From assembly GCF_019925205.1 (NCBI RefSeq), contig NC_083564.1, forward strand, positions 32,960,447 to 33,024,446: a stretch of DNA of 64,000 nucleotides, given 5' to 3'. This document shows, one piece after another, positions 1-12,974 of the stretch. The translations under genes were made by a program, and so were the position numbers. The notes beneath the pieces were generated by a model. The model searched no databases. It was given only the letters and a program-made list of their open reading frames with translations, and had not been told where the DNA came from. This DNA is from Metopolophium dirhodum. Lineage: Eukaryota; Arthropoda; Insecta; Hemiptera; Aphididae. Positions within the stretch are counted from its first letter, which is position 1; the number at the start of each line of letters is the position of its first letter.

Positions 1-1734
1 ATACTACGTGTAGTTTTTTTTGTTATTGCAACGTATGATATATTTATAAGCTCGTTATGTTTTCGACTTTTGAAGATACATCCGAATTCAATTGAACGGG
101 TACCTCCTATATATCGTTATGGCCACTTTTATAAAATATTACTTTTACGTTTTCGAATAATATAGCCACTGTGGCACTCGGGACACCTTATTTGAATATA
201 TTATATGATATTGCGCTTTGTCCACAGTAATGGACCCACAAATATATATATTATTATATATACAAAGCAAGAAAAAGAAAACCGTTTACAGACTACGAGT
301 TATCAACCGCACAACATATGCACGAACACCCCTCTACCATATCCATTTGTACACACACACACACACAAACGTACGCATTGAATACATATATGTATAATAT
401 TTATATTTATTTTTGCTTCCGGGTAGCGGATAAGACGAATAAAAAGCGCAAGGGACGAGTAAGTGTACGGAGGAGCCCCAAAAGGCTTGTAAAAACGATG
501 TGGGAGTAATCCAGCGGAATAAAGGTCGTCTTACCGGGATTTCCGACACAAAGACACCCCGAGAATATCACGCATAGTCTAAACTCCCCCCCCCCCACAC
601 CACTGGTTATATATAGCTTTTCCACCGCCGTCGCGGAGGGAATCACTCGTTTGTGATAAATATTTATGTCCGGAGTGAATAAAATAATGTATATACATTA
701 TACATAATATTATGTACGCGCATTAATGACTTTTTGATTGCCATATGAATACATCGGACTTATGACAATAAAAGACCTGCGCGTTAATCAACAATGTTTT
801 TACGACGAGCTTTAATGATTCAACAGAACGCAACTTGTGGCGCTTGAGTGAATATGGGAATATTTTAATAGGGACGACGAAAAAACATTTTCGAACGCAG
901 AAACATACAGCAATCCGAGTATAAAAATAGTTTGTTTATCGATGCGTATTTATATACACGGAGATTCGGGAGATGGCGAATAAAAGATGAGGCGGCAGTC
1001 ATAAAATAATAATAATAATATAGATTCCAGTTCAAACGCGTACTATACATAGTCTTACCTAAAATAAATCTCGATTCATCTCAAAGCTGTATATTATATG
1101 ATTATTGTCTAACGAAAATTGGGTTAAGATGATGTCATATATTTTTTTTTTTTAAATATACGTTTGGCCGTTTAGGTCGTTTGTTATAGATATCAAAAAC
1201 AGACATTTTTTTTATTAAGATTCGTGTGCACTGCATTCGATGCTAATATGCTATTATAATGACAAATGACAATGACAATAATAATATTATCATAATTTCA
1301 ATATCCAATTTAAATTTTTTTTTTCTAATAAACAGCAAGCTGATAACATAATATTAATAAAGCGTAATACTGATAAAAAAAAAAAAAAAAAAACATCTAT
1401 TGTTTAGAATAGAAAAATTAAATCGATTTTTGTACGTCTTAAAGATAAATTGGTACTTTGGCAGGATAGAAAAATCTTGATAACATGCATGTGCAATGAC
1501 TGAACAGTGACTGATAAAGGCGTACGTATAGAATACCATTAATACTTATGGGTGGCTGTCAGCGAACACTCTTTCCATTGTTATTTCATATGACAACAAA
1601 ACGATATATTTATATATCTATAGAAATAGATAGTCAAAATATACTGCATACTATTACATTACATTACCAATTTCAAACAAAAATAAAAGTTTAGCTAACT
1701 ATATTTGTGATAAAAGTTAATTTCAAATTTTAAT

Positions 1735-2133
1735 TTTTTTTAGTTTTTTTTTCTATAAATACCAATAAAATTTCATTAGTTGGGCCAAAAAGCGTGAAAA
1801 TTTAATACAAGACTCCTGGTATATTATTACAATAGCAAGAATAACATTAAAGATACAATATAGACACAATTTTTTTTATAAGCATTTTCAACTTTTATAG
1901 CTAAGGATTGAAAATTTAAAATAAGGTTCCACGTAAATAGGTTATATATAAATTACTTTATTCACAATAATATCATCAAATATACTTAGTAATATCAAAG
2001 GCTGACTGACCGTTTTCGCTCAGAATCGTTTTTCTTATACAATGATAGGATATCATTGAATTCAAATTTAACACCATCCATTACAGTGACCCACTTGTAA
2101 CCTTCTGTACAGCAGAGCAACACCCACTTGCCA
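1735..2133 (-). repeat. Interspersed F-family repeat, truncated copy
   Basis: On the minus strand this carries the F head: a chain of AGTGGGTGTTGCTCTGC, ACAGAAGGTTACAAGTGGG and TCACTGTAATGGATGGTG, then the AAAAACGATTCTGAGCG block and GGTCAGTCAGCC. It continues through the family body (ATTTACGTGGAACC-like block, AAATTGTG block). The tail is missing. Confidence 0.8.
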
Positions 2134-5089
2134 ACTTTTTAAAAATGTTTTTTGTTTATCACCACTTTTTGAAGCAGTAATTATGCTTGGATTCTAAATT
2201 GTTTGGTATTATACTATATTAAGTGTGTAAATATTTTTTGGAAAAATCAAACACTTTTAAAAACTAAAATTATATATTATTCATAAAACAGACATATTTT
2301 TTAATATATTTATATTGTAATAATATTGAAATTCGCTATTTTCTAATATTCATATGAATTCCAAAATCACATTTGAAGTATAAAATTACTATATTATTAC
2401 ATTTTATTATGAGTTGCTTTTTGAATGTGATGATTTATTATTACTTTTAAATTAAAAATGGAAGGTAACACGTCTGTCCTCGAGTGGTCTACTTTAAGCA
2501 GTGTGACCTATTAAACGTACGATTGATGTCCGGTTTTTTAAAAATATTTATATCTAACTTTATACTTTTTACTTGTATAGTTTAAAGTTTCTCCCTTTGT
2601 TGCATATTTAATAAGTTATAGCATTAAATATTTAATTCAAATATTTAAATTTCTATTGCAATTGTTGAACGAAATATTGATGAACTCGAAAATAATAATA
2701 TTATATTGTTTACTTATAATATCATTTCAGGTAAAATGGTACCCGACGACATTTAATATTAAACTTTTTAAATATAAAATAAATGTAATTAAAATATTTA
2801 TGTATCCATTGTTATTTAAATATAAATTGTGTTAGGTAGGTAAATAAAATCGTTATACCTACTTTAATTTATAACTTTAACTATATGGTTATTAAATTTA
2901 AAAAATGTAAATATATTATTTTAAAACAACTATAATTATAGAGCTACCTATACAGTACTGATACACTATATAGTTTACGAACATGTACTGGAAAAAGTTG
3001 TTAAAATAGAGTAATATTTTTATTATATCCATTTTTTTGGTTAATATAACTAAAATATAAAATACGAAGTTAGAAAATTGAATTAAAATAAATATTATAT
3101 TCATGATCATGAATACGATGCTGTTTTAAATTAAGTAAAGCATTCTAATAATCTTAAATCAATTAATAAATTAAATGTAATAGTACTCATTTTCAAATAT
3201 TGTTTTAAAATTAAAACTTTACGTATAGCCTATAGGTAAATATTAGATTAGTGTATACCAATATATGATTTTGCTAAATAATAATATAATACCTTTATAC
3301 GATAGGTAAGTTTTCTATATTTATTAACAATTATTAAATTTCAAAAATTAGAATATTGATATGTTTAGTTTTTTTTATATTTCATTATTACATTTTATGT
3401 TACAGTTTAGAAGTATAGAATACCTATAATTATAGAAATCTTACGTGAAACTGAATTTTAAAAGTTTTTTTTTTTTTTATTAATTTAAGTAATTTACAAT
3501 CTATACAACATTATGTACAATGAGCAAATAGGATATTTAATATAGTATAAGTAGCAGAATTTAACATTTTTGGGCAGGCACTCAGCAGCACCACCCGAAT
3601 TTTAAAAGTTAAAAAATTTTATTGTTACTTAATAATATGAATATTATTCGTTGTGTTGTACTTTGTAGTTTATTTTATTATATTGTTCAGATATCTATAA
3701 ATTATTTATGCTACATATTGAAATAAAATTACCAAATTTAAAACGATATATTGTATTATGCCAACCGACTTTTTTCCAATAAAAATATACCAAAATATCA
3801 TAAGGTTTTAGAATTTCATGTAAGTACTTAGATATATAGTATTATTATTTTCATATACATTATACATTATGCATTAATTGTAATTCCGTTTCTAGGATTA
3901 ACTTTTAAAAATATTAAAAATAGACTTTATTATATCAATAATTTATTGAACAAATAACTGCGACTGAGACATCTATAGCAGAACCTGTGGATATAAATAC
4001 CATTGTATTACACATTGATATTTACTACCTATATTATGTGATACGTACCTATGTACAATTTAACATTTCGGAGATTTCAATAACAGTATAACCAATAAAT
4101 TATGAATAAACAAAAATATTTAAATAAAAAGTAATAAAAAATTATTTACAAGATGATGATTTATGACGAAAATAATTAAACGTAATTCACCCGGTTGTTT
4201 TATTTTGTTTATTTGTTAATTAAAAAAAAAGACCCAAAAATCACTCCACAATAAATTTATGCTTAAAAAATTATTTATGACATTGATGAATCATACTATG
4301 GTTGGTTATCGTATTTATGACAGATCTTTTCTAAAATTATGATATAGTAGATTCATAAGGGATCAATTTTAACATAAATAGACATATATTTGAAATGAGG
4401 ACTAATCGGTAATAAAACTAATAATAATAGCTAGGGATGATAAAAGGTTCTATAATTAGTAATCGAATATTTGAACTTAATATTATGAATTAAATTCAAC
4501 GTTTTATCTTATTTATAATTATAATCAATAAATGTTAAAATTTCTCGCATGAATTAACCTTATTTAAAACGAAATATTATTATTATCAGTTAAGTTCAAC
4601 ATACTGTAATAAATTAAATCGTTAGAAAAAAGTATTTTTTTTAAGGTTTTCGCTTTAGCCATAGAACTTAAATCAAAAATTAAATGTTAAACGTTTTATA
4701 CTAAATTATAATCAACATTTGTTTGTATAATCAGATTCAATAATACATTATAAAATTAGAGAACACATATTTATTTGTGTATTTTAACATAATCGAGTTT
4801 AATCGAATTTATTGTTTTAAGTCTAATAAAACAATTTACATTTATCTTGGCTTGTATACAATGTTTTTCTAATTTTTCATGACCGATATTTCTTAATGGA
4901 CAATTGGCTGAAGTACAAATTTAATAAAACGTATTATAATATATATCTAAATGTATTTCTTATATTTAAGACACAGACTTCATGCCATATGAAAATTAAT
5001 TTATGTTTAGAATTAAAAAGAATAAAACTATACATATTTTGTATTTTGATTAATATTTCAAACCTATTTCATTATGCACAATCCTAAAA

Positions 5090-6215
5090 AAGGCGAGCAA
5101 GTGGATGTCGCTCTGCCGTACAGTAGGTTACAGTAGGTCACTGTAACGGATGGTGTTAAATTTGAATTTATAATAATATAATATCATTGTATAATAAAAA
5201 CGATTCTGAGGGAAAACGGTCAGTCAACTTATGATATTTCTAAGTATATTTGATGATATTATTGTGAATAAAGTAATTTATATATAACCTATTTACGTGG
5301 AACCTTGTTTTAAATTGTCAATCCATGGCTATAAAAATTAAACATATTAAACATGTTTAACTACAAAATAATTATTAAATTTGAAATTTGATAAATCTTG
5401 TCAAATTTGAATTTTAAATGCTTATAAAAAAAAATTGTGCCTATGTATTTTTAGTATTTTCAAACTGCTATTGTAACAATATATCAGGAGCCTTGTATTA
5501 AATTTTCATACTATTTTAAATAAAATAAAATTGACATTTATAAAAAAAAAAACTAAAAAAAATTTAAATTTGAAATTATCCGTAAACAGCTCGAAACAAA
5601 CCAAAATATTTTCAAAATTTTATGGTGTATAGGAAATAAAGATATAAATATTCAGTGAAATTTTCATGTATCTACAGTTATGAGTTTTTGAATTATAACA
5701 AAATAACGAAATAGCTACATGAGTACATGACAAATCAAGTGAATATACAATGTTGTAAAAATACGAACTTCAAACGCTCATGAAAATTTAATTTGACTTT
5801 CTTGTAGACATTTTCGGTCGAAAATTGTGACTGGATTTTCAATATTTTTTAAATGTCACTCTAACAATATATTAAGAGCTTTGTATTAAATATTCAAGCT
5901 ATTTACCAAATAAATAAAATTTTATTGACATTCATAGAAAAAAAACTAAAATTGGAAATTGAAAATGTCTGTTAAGAGTTCAAAACAAATCGATATTTTT
6001 TGATAATTTTATCTTGTATAGAAAATCCTAATCGTATCTACGGTCATTTGTTTTAGAATTATACCAAAAACCAAAATTTTTCCGTAATATTTCTTTTCTT
6101 TTTCCCTGCGCTTTCGAAAACTATTAGGAACTTTTTACTTTTGCTAAATCTAAGCATTTTTGCGGTCCTAACTGGTGATGACTGTCAATAAATTTATCAT
6201 TCGGCTCAGAATCTA
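5090..6215 (+). repeat. Interspersed F-family repeat, long copy
   Basis: The head at 5095 (AAGTGGATGTCGCTCTGCC, then CACTGTAACGGATGGTG) matches those at 51821 and 59787. The tail ends near 6215 with GGCTCAGAATCTAA. The middle contains two diverged versions of the same unit (around 5430-5560 and 5830-5980), each with an ACAATATAT...GAGCYTTGTATTAAAT block followed by an A-rich AAACTAAAA stretch. The copy shows internal duplication and is non-coding as far as I can see. Confidence 0.85.
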
Positions 6216-9200
6216 ATATTTAAATTAAAATATTTAGTTTTTAACTGTAAATACATTAATATGAATTTATAATTTAATATTCGAGATGATTATGAATTAT
6301 GATGAAGAATGTTTTTCTATTCTAATTTTATATTTCACTTGTATACAAATACTCCATAAAAATTAAATAATATAACTAAAATATAAATAAATTATAGATA
6401 TATAATATTGTAGTATTAAAAGTTCCCAATATGGTCGAATTATACATGAGGTAAATAAAATAACACTTATTGAAATTGTGTTTCAAGATTTAAATTAACA
6501 ATTTTTAAATATGAACAACAACGATATTCGAATAAACTTTAAAATACATGTTTTAAATTCACAGAATATTTATTATTTAATATTAAATTAAATAATATTT
6601 ATGTTGTGTTTATATATGACCATAATGATATAGGTCAATAAGCCATTTGTAAGAATTCAGCCCGTCAGCCTAAACGGTATAGCCAGTATGCATAATTTTT
6701 GTGATAATAAATGATATTATGTAAATACAAATGAATGATTTTAATGATAAAAATAATTTAAATAAGTTTTTTTCAACTTTCAATAAAACTTTTTCCATAT
6801 AGAGCTTACTGTCGTATTAAAAAATATGTTCATTTTATTCATTCAAAAACTATAAAAATAATTTGAAAACGCATACAACAAATAAACCAACTAACAATGT
6901 TCAGTATAGATATCTGTTAAGCCGCAGATACTTATCAATATTATTGTCAACTAAATATTCCGTAAGACAGTTTTAATAGTTAATTAAAATAGTATACATT
7001 TCGTGCAGTTAAACAATGGTATTTTTACGTTTAAAAAGCAAACTATATTATAATATGTAAGAACTGGATTTTTTAAATTTCAACGAGAAAAATGTATAAA
7101 TAAAAATATATACTTGCATAATTTGTATAAATAAAAATCTTTAAGATGTTACACACAGTGTTAAAAACAAAGAAAACACAAAAGAATTTCAAAAGAAAAT
7201 TAAATTTTCGTTTCTCGAGAATTCCATTGTTTTATTTTATTATTATTATTATTTTCTATAGAACTAATGCGCTTTCGATATCTATTTACGATGTAAACAA
7301 TAATATCCAGTATTTACAATACTGGCATGTAAAAAATGTGTAGTGCGAATGAAGCTGAACAAATTGATATTTCAAACCGTATAATTCATATATTCCGTAA
7401 TCTTAACATTGTTTTATTTTATTTTTTTTTTTTTAATAGACGTTTACGTACCAAAGTTACAGTTATTATAGCTGTTACAAATAAAACTGTTTAAAAGTTT
7501 AAATTACCCTGGTTAGAAAAAATAGCCGTGTAAGGAAAAAAAAACTTTTTCAATCGTTAAAAATATTGTCTACAACATAAGTTCTAATATTTTTTCGGTG
7601 TTGGTTTTTATTTTTTTTTTTTAAATCTTTTTAAAGATGGAACAAATAATACAGTGCTTACACACGCAGATATGTATATAAAGGCTATGCCATTCATATT
7701 CGGTTTAGCGTTTTAAAAGAATGAATAATTATATATATATGTTCCCTTAAACAGTACGAAGCAACAACCCCTGGATAATGGCTTGTAAAATGTTAATTAC
7801 TCGGTACACCCGATTACGTTACGTTATTGTTAACTTTCATAATGTTATGCACTCAGACGCTTTTAAAATGAATTCGAATGACTTTGAAGGCAATTTTTTG
7901 TCAAAATCACTACTACATAGTTACAGCGGTGTGCCATTATAATAACGCGATTAACATAAACGTGGGCGGAATACAACTTTACGTCTAAGGATATATATAA
8001 TCTGTAAAAAATATGTTTTTTTTCATTCGTGACTGACTACATAATAATATACATGTATATAAAAGACAATAATAGATTTTATAATATCAATTAAAAATGT
8101 AGCTATCAATATTAAAACTGTCTGATGTATTAAAATTCGTAAACAGACTCCATTTTCGTCAAAACCGACCATGTAAAATACATTTTTTTAATGAATTAAT
8201 AATAAATGTTTTTTTTTATTTAAATTGGATTAAGCCAATATAGGTACATCATACACGGGGTGATCCATTTAACATAAGATATTCATTAAACACGTTTTTA
8301 AAAATATTTCTTTTACATCCATCATATTCGATATTAAACCAACATTTTTTACTATTTTCAAGTATTGTAGGTACTCTTTTGAAAATCAACACACATTTTT
8401 AATTTTATATTTCGAAGCAGAATATTATTCGAAGAATTTAAATCTATAAAAATCAAATTTCGGACAAATAGTCTATTAGTTATAAGTAAGTATAACTAAG
8501 TATTTAAAGTTGAATGGTTGAATTTATGAGCTGAATAGTGAATCAACATTTCAGGGGGACCTCTGTACCACATTCACTCCGCTCATAGCTCACCTATAGG
8601 CTATAGACTGTCCTGTATTGCTAAGTTAGCTTAATTTTAAAATCCCTAGCTTCCACTCCCGAGCAACTTACCCGTTTTTCATTCCTCTTTGGACCACAAA
8701 TTACTCTCGTAATAAGCCGATGTTCAGAATGATGCTCATTGCTAATGAGGACCCGTCTTTTTATTTTTCGTAATCGTAACAATGTCCTTATGTTAATTTA
8801 ATTTATATGTATTTTCCTGTTATTATTATAATGTACTTATTTTTCTCTACTTTGGGCCTCGGCTTATTTTGTAATAAAAATAATATACTTTAAATACTTA
8901 CTTAAAACTCATAAACTAATCGTCCAAAATTCGCTTTGTATATGCATTGAAGTACTACAAAAAATATTCTGCTTCAGAATTGTGAATTAAAAATGCGTGT
9001 TTTCATTGAAAAAGTAAATATTAAAAAAAATTATAACAATAAAAATAGTAATTTCTTTTTGTTAGAAACATTTGTTTTCTTAACGACTTAAAACTATGTA
9101 AAATAAATATTTTTAAAAACGTTAATAGTTTTTGAAATAATGTGTTGTACGAATATCCTGGTATAATAAGTAATAACACATAATAAAAGTACCAATAATA

Positions 9201-9394
9201 TATTTGAATCGCAATGTTTTTTAGAATCAATATTGCCGGGTTGTTGCGTTTGTTTAGGGCACTGCAATAGATTAGTTGTGCTCGACTTAGCCGGGTACGA
9301 CTAATTTATTCAAACGTTAAAAATATTTTAAATATCCTTATCTACATAATTAAAAACTGCGACTGCGTGGATAAAATACAAAGGGCTTACTCAC

Positions 9395-9581
9395 TTCTTG
9401 TGTCTTGATATGTGTCGGCGACAAGTTTAACGAACGGATTGGCCGTGTATCCGTGCAAATAATGTGTGTTCCACGTCTTTTTGGCCATGATCTCTATACC
9501 AGATTTGGAAAACACTTCTGATATGGTAGACGCGATCTTACCAAAATGAGTATCGTCTGCGTTCGAATAAAAAAACGTCAC
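9395..9581 (-). CDS. Gyc76C: Receptor guanylate cyclase Gyc76C-like, ligand-binding-domain exon
   Basis: This is a 187-nt internal exon with acceptor TGAACAG at 9582-9588 and donor AGAA|GTGAGT. It encodes residues about 163-224, beginning VTFFYSNADDTHFGKIAST and ending KLVADTYQDTR. It continues the NWTQ end of the previous exon in phase 0, as in homologous receptors where this segment forms the second lobe of the binding domain. It ends in phase 1, so at least one further exon is required. I found no continuation on the minus strand between 9394 and 1, so the intron is at least 9.4 kb. The rest of the receptor (transmembrane helix, kinase-homology and cyclase domains) lies outside the window. 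Confidence 0.9.
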
Positions 9582-12131
9582 CTGTTCAAATACATCAATC
9601 ATTCAATACATTAAACGATTGTAATAGTAAGACTATATATACATTCGATTAATATAATATTATAATATCATTCACATCGCGGTGATTCAAGGCATAAATG
9701 AATAACCAACGAATAAATAATAATTATGTCTGATGTGACGATATAATATTGTTGGAGGATATATTTCGAAATAATATCAACCCAACACTTACGCAAGAAA
9801 TATTATGAAACAAACGAAAAGAATAACATCATAGATTAATTTGTCTGAACAATATTTGAACGCAGTATAATATTATAATATACGAAAGACGAGACTATAT
9901 ACACATTCAATGTATATTGCATTGAGCACGAGAAAGAACGAAAAGAAAAATTCTCATAGTTAATGTATGAATAAATAATATAATAATAATATTGCATAAC
10001 TAGCTGCCCAGTTAATTATTTCAGCTGCAACTAGATAAGTAAAATCTTTAAACTAGAGTAACACTGGCATTCGGTAATTTTAAAAACTAAAAACTATAAT
10101 ACACTTTTTATAACGTCGTAAATTAATATTTAATATACATAGAACATAAGTATCTATTTGAAGTTGTTATTATAATATTATATAGAGTTTAAATGACGAA
10201 CGGTTTAGAATATCAAACAGGTTCAAAAATTGAAATACGAGTCTGTCATTAGAATGGGTAACCTGTTTTCGTAATTGAAAAACTTGTAATATAATGATTA
10301 ACAGAAAAAATCACTTGTTCAGATTCACTCATTAAAACTCATTTATGTTACATAACATTTTTTGCCTACTTAAAGTATTTTATTATAAATTATTTTTAAA
10401 AAAAATTCTGAATTTTTCATGTAGCGCTATCGATCGAAATATCGAATAAATATTTAAAATATATAGTAGGTACCACTCCACTATGATTAAATATTATGAT
10501 GACGTATGACATGAAAATTGTTTAATTATATAATTCATTTAAATTATTTCTGTTATTTTAAAAATGCAACGGAAACAGTGACATTCACGATAAACACATT
10601 GGCCATTTCTATCAAAATCTATACCATTATTGTGGGTAAACCCAACTTCAGTCAGAATGGCTCGTTTTTTTTAAATGGAGTGATTTATCATTGGGCATTG
10701 CATTCAAATTTAAAATAATAATAGAATACTGGCTATTTTATTTTTATATTTTTGTTAAAATATGTTGGCATTATACTGAGTATGGTTTTCGCGATATATA
10801 TTATGTAAATAATATGTTACCATAAATTTAGTTCATCTCTAATTTATATTCATTTTTTGTTCATTTATCATGAAGGACCTTTATGTATTAACGTATTCTG
10901 TTGAGCTACAAAAAGAAATTATTACATTATTATTGTTCATATAAAATTTACATTTTTTGTTGATTCATCTATTTACTACGCGTTAAAATTACTATTTTAA
11001 TGATCCATTTAATCTACCTATATTAGAATGCGTTATTCAATAAATTATACTGTACAATTAGTCTGGATTTAGTATATTTTATGCACTAAAATAATATTTT
11101 CTATAAATAACAACCATTGATATATATATATATATTATATATATATTGATATATTACTCTATAAAGTATATATATATAATATTATATACATTCTTGTCGT
11201 TCTCTATAACCCCTTCTAACATTATTGAAACGCAGATAAAAATGTTTTCTTCACAGCTATTATAATATGTTCTTTCATTGCAATGGTACGTATGTGATTT
11301 AGTTTTAGCCCGCTGCACGCGATTTAAATGTATTACGCAGTATAAATATAAACATTAAATACCACCTTAAGCTTTCAACAATTTCTACTATATATGACAC
11401 ATGAAACATTGCGTGTTGGTAGTAATGTAAAATCTTGAGTATTATAATATACGATTTGAAATGATTCACATGTTTGCAATAATACCAAAGAAAATTTTGC
11501 TTAATAATTACATAAATTCGTAAATAAAGTTAAACCAACAACTTTGAATGAAACTATATTCACTTTAACGGATTTTAACAAACACGCATTCAAATCGGCA
11601 ATCTTATCAAAAAGTATGCACAATATTATGTATTTAAAATTTCAATTTGATTTGACAAAAATGAAAATAAAAACCTATACAATTATTTACCTAATGCTAC
11701 AGGTTGGATGACTTTTAAACATAACACGGTTTAGTACTCAGAGTTTGGATTCATCAAAAAAAAAATCATTGTCATAATACCGTCTGGCATATTACAATTT
11801 AAAATATAGGTATAGGAATACAAATTATAATTGTCATAGGACATTGAGAAAGGTCCACGAAAACCATACAATACTATGCGAGACCAAAAACCGTAAGGAA
11901 ACAGTCGCACAATGCAGCGGTTATAACAATAATATAATTATGTGCTTTTAATTAAAATGTTCTATCTCGCGACAATAATATAGAATATAATACAGTAGTT
12001 GTATTCTCTAAGCCATCCAAAACGAAAAGAAACTCCATCTAACCCCGGCTACTGGCTAGTTCGCATTTAATTTATGATTTATCGCACGTCTTAACGCCTA
12101 TAGTAGTGTATAATATTATATAGTAAAATAC

Positions 12132-12137
<6 letters not shown>

Positions 12138-12162
<25 letters not shown>
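12138..12162. repeat. (TA)n microsatellite
   Basis: About 12 perfect TA units in intron sequence. A similar run is at about 49839-49866. Confidence 0.9.
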
Positions 12163-12289
12163 AACAATAAACGAGTGTGTACGTATTTACGGTGTCCTTA
12201 TGTATATATTTTCCCCTTTTCGTGGTCGGTTCGAGCAAACCGCAACGTGGCATATTGCAACACCAGTGTTATACTTCAATATACATGTA

Positions 12290-12566
12290 CAGAGTGATAC
12301 TTTTATCACAAAACATTCTATATTCCTTATAACTTAAACTATAACCCCAACCTAAACTCTCTGCAAAATTGCTATTTTACGACAGGTTAGGGCTAAGCAA
12401 TGGCAGAAAACACAAATGAGAATATGTTAAAAATACTGTAAATATTCTTTAATACAGAGCCACGTATATATATATTCTATACTATATATAATAAGTGAAA
12501 GACGAAATCTGCTTAGGTCAGCTTAAAGAATATTGAGCGTCTTGCGATGATAAAACAATCACCCTG
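12290..12566. mobile_element. Small TA-flanked MITE with CAGRGTGAT termini
   Basis: The left end CAGAGTGATACTTTTATCA and the inverted right end CAGGGTGATTGTTTTATCA are imperfect terminal inverted repeats, each flanked by TA. The 277-bp body has no ORF. TA flanks and short inverted repeats suggest a non-autonomous Tc1/mariner-like element. It lies in an intron of the receptor gene. Confidence 0.6.
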
Positions 12567-12851
12567 TATACATACGAGTGTAGCATAATAATGTATAGTA
12601 GAAACACGGTGCGGGGGTGGGGGAATAGCAATAACCACGAACCAAGATCGGACGTGACGTCGTCGTGGCGGAATGTAAGGGAGAAATAAGTGAAAAGTGA
12701 AAATAAAGGAAAATTCGGAAAATACGTCTTGAACCCAGAACGGTGAGAGGGAACGTCGACAGGACCGCCCAGCTTACGGTTACCGAATGGTTTTCCCGTT
12801 GATTTGTGTGTATGTGTGTAGTTGGTGTGATGGGAGTGGTGGTCGACTCAC

Positions 12852-12974
12852 CTGAGTCCAGTTGAAAGCTTTCAAGACCGCGGCCACGGATTTGGATATC
12901 TGAGTGTCCGGCGGACGTGTGCGGGCGAACGTCGGAAACAGCGTTTTATCCGACGTGTCCGAGTCCATGCAGAA
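12852..12974 (-). CDS. Gyc76C: Receptor guanylate cyclase Gyc76C-like, ligand-binding-domain exon
   Basis: This internal exon is 123 nt long (41 codons, phase 0 at both ends). The acceptor is TTACAG at 12975-12980 and the donor is the textbook CAG|GTGAGT. It encodes residues about 122-162. The FPTFARTRPPDTQISKSVAA and VLKAFNWTQ segments are hallmark blocks of the ANF-receptor ligand-binding domain in guanylate cyclase receptors. FCMDSDTSDK directly continues the LPMISY end of the previous exon. The local sequence is GC-richer than the surrounding intron, as expected for coding DNA. Confidence 0.92.

Larger units (their letters stand above)
1..9394 (-). other. Intron of the Gyc76C-like gene (open at the left edge)
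   Basis: AT-rich sequence left of the last visible receptor exon. I see no further receptor exon on the minus strand. It holds an F-family fragment (about 1735-2133), a long F copy (about 5090-6215), an isolated element end at 8256, homopolymer A/T runs (for example 1375-1393) and a C-run near 586-597. The block at 8550-8760 is somewhat GC-richer, but I cannot assign it. Confidence 0.6.
9582..12851 (-). other. Intron of the Gyc76C-like gene (3.3 kb)
   Basis: Lies between two phase-matched receptor exons. AT-rich; contains a (TA)n run around 12138-12162 and the small TA-flanked MITE at 12290-12566. No other gene is seen. Confidence 0.85.
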
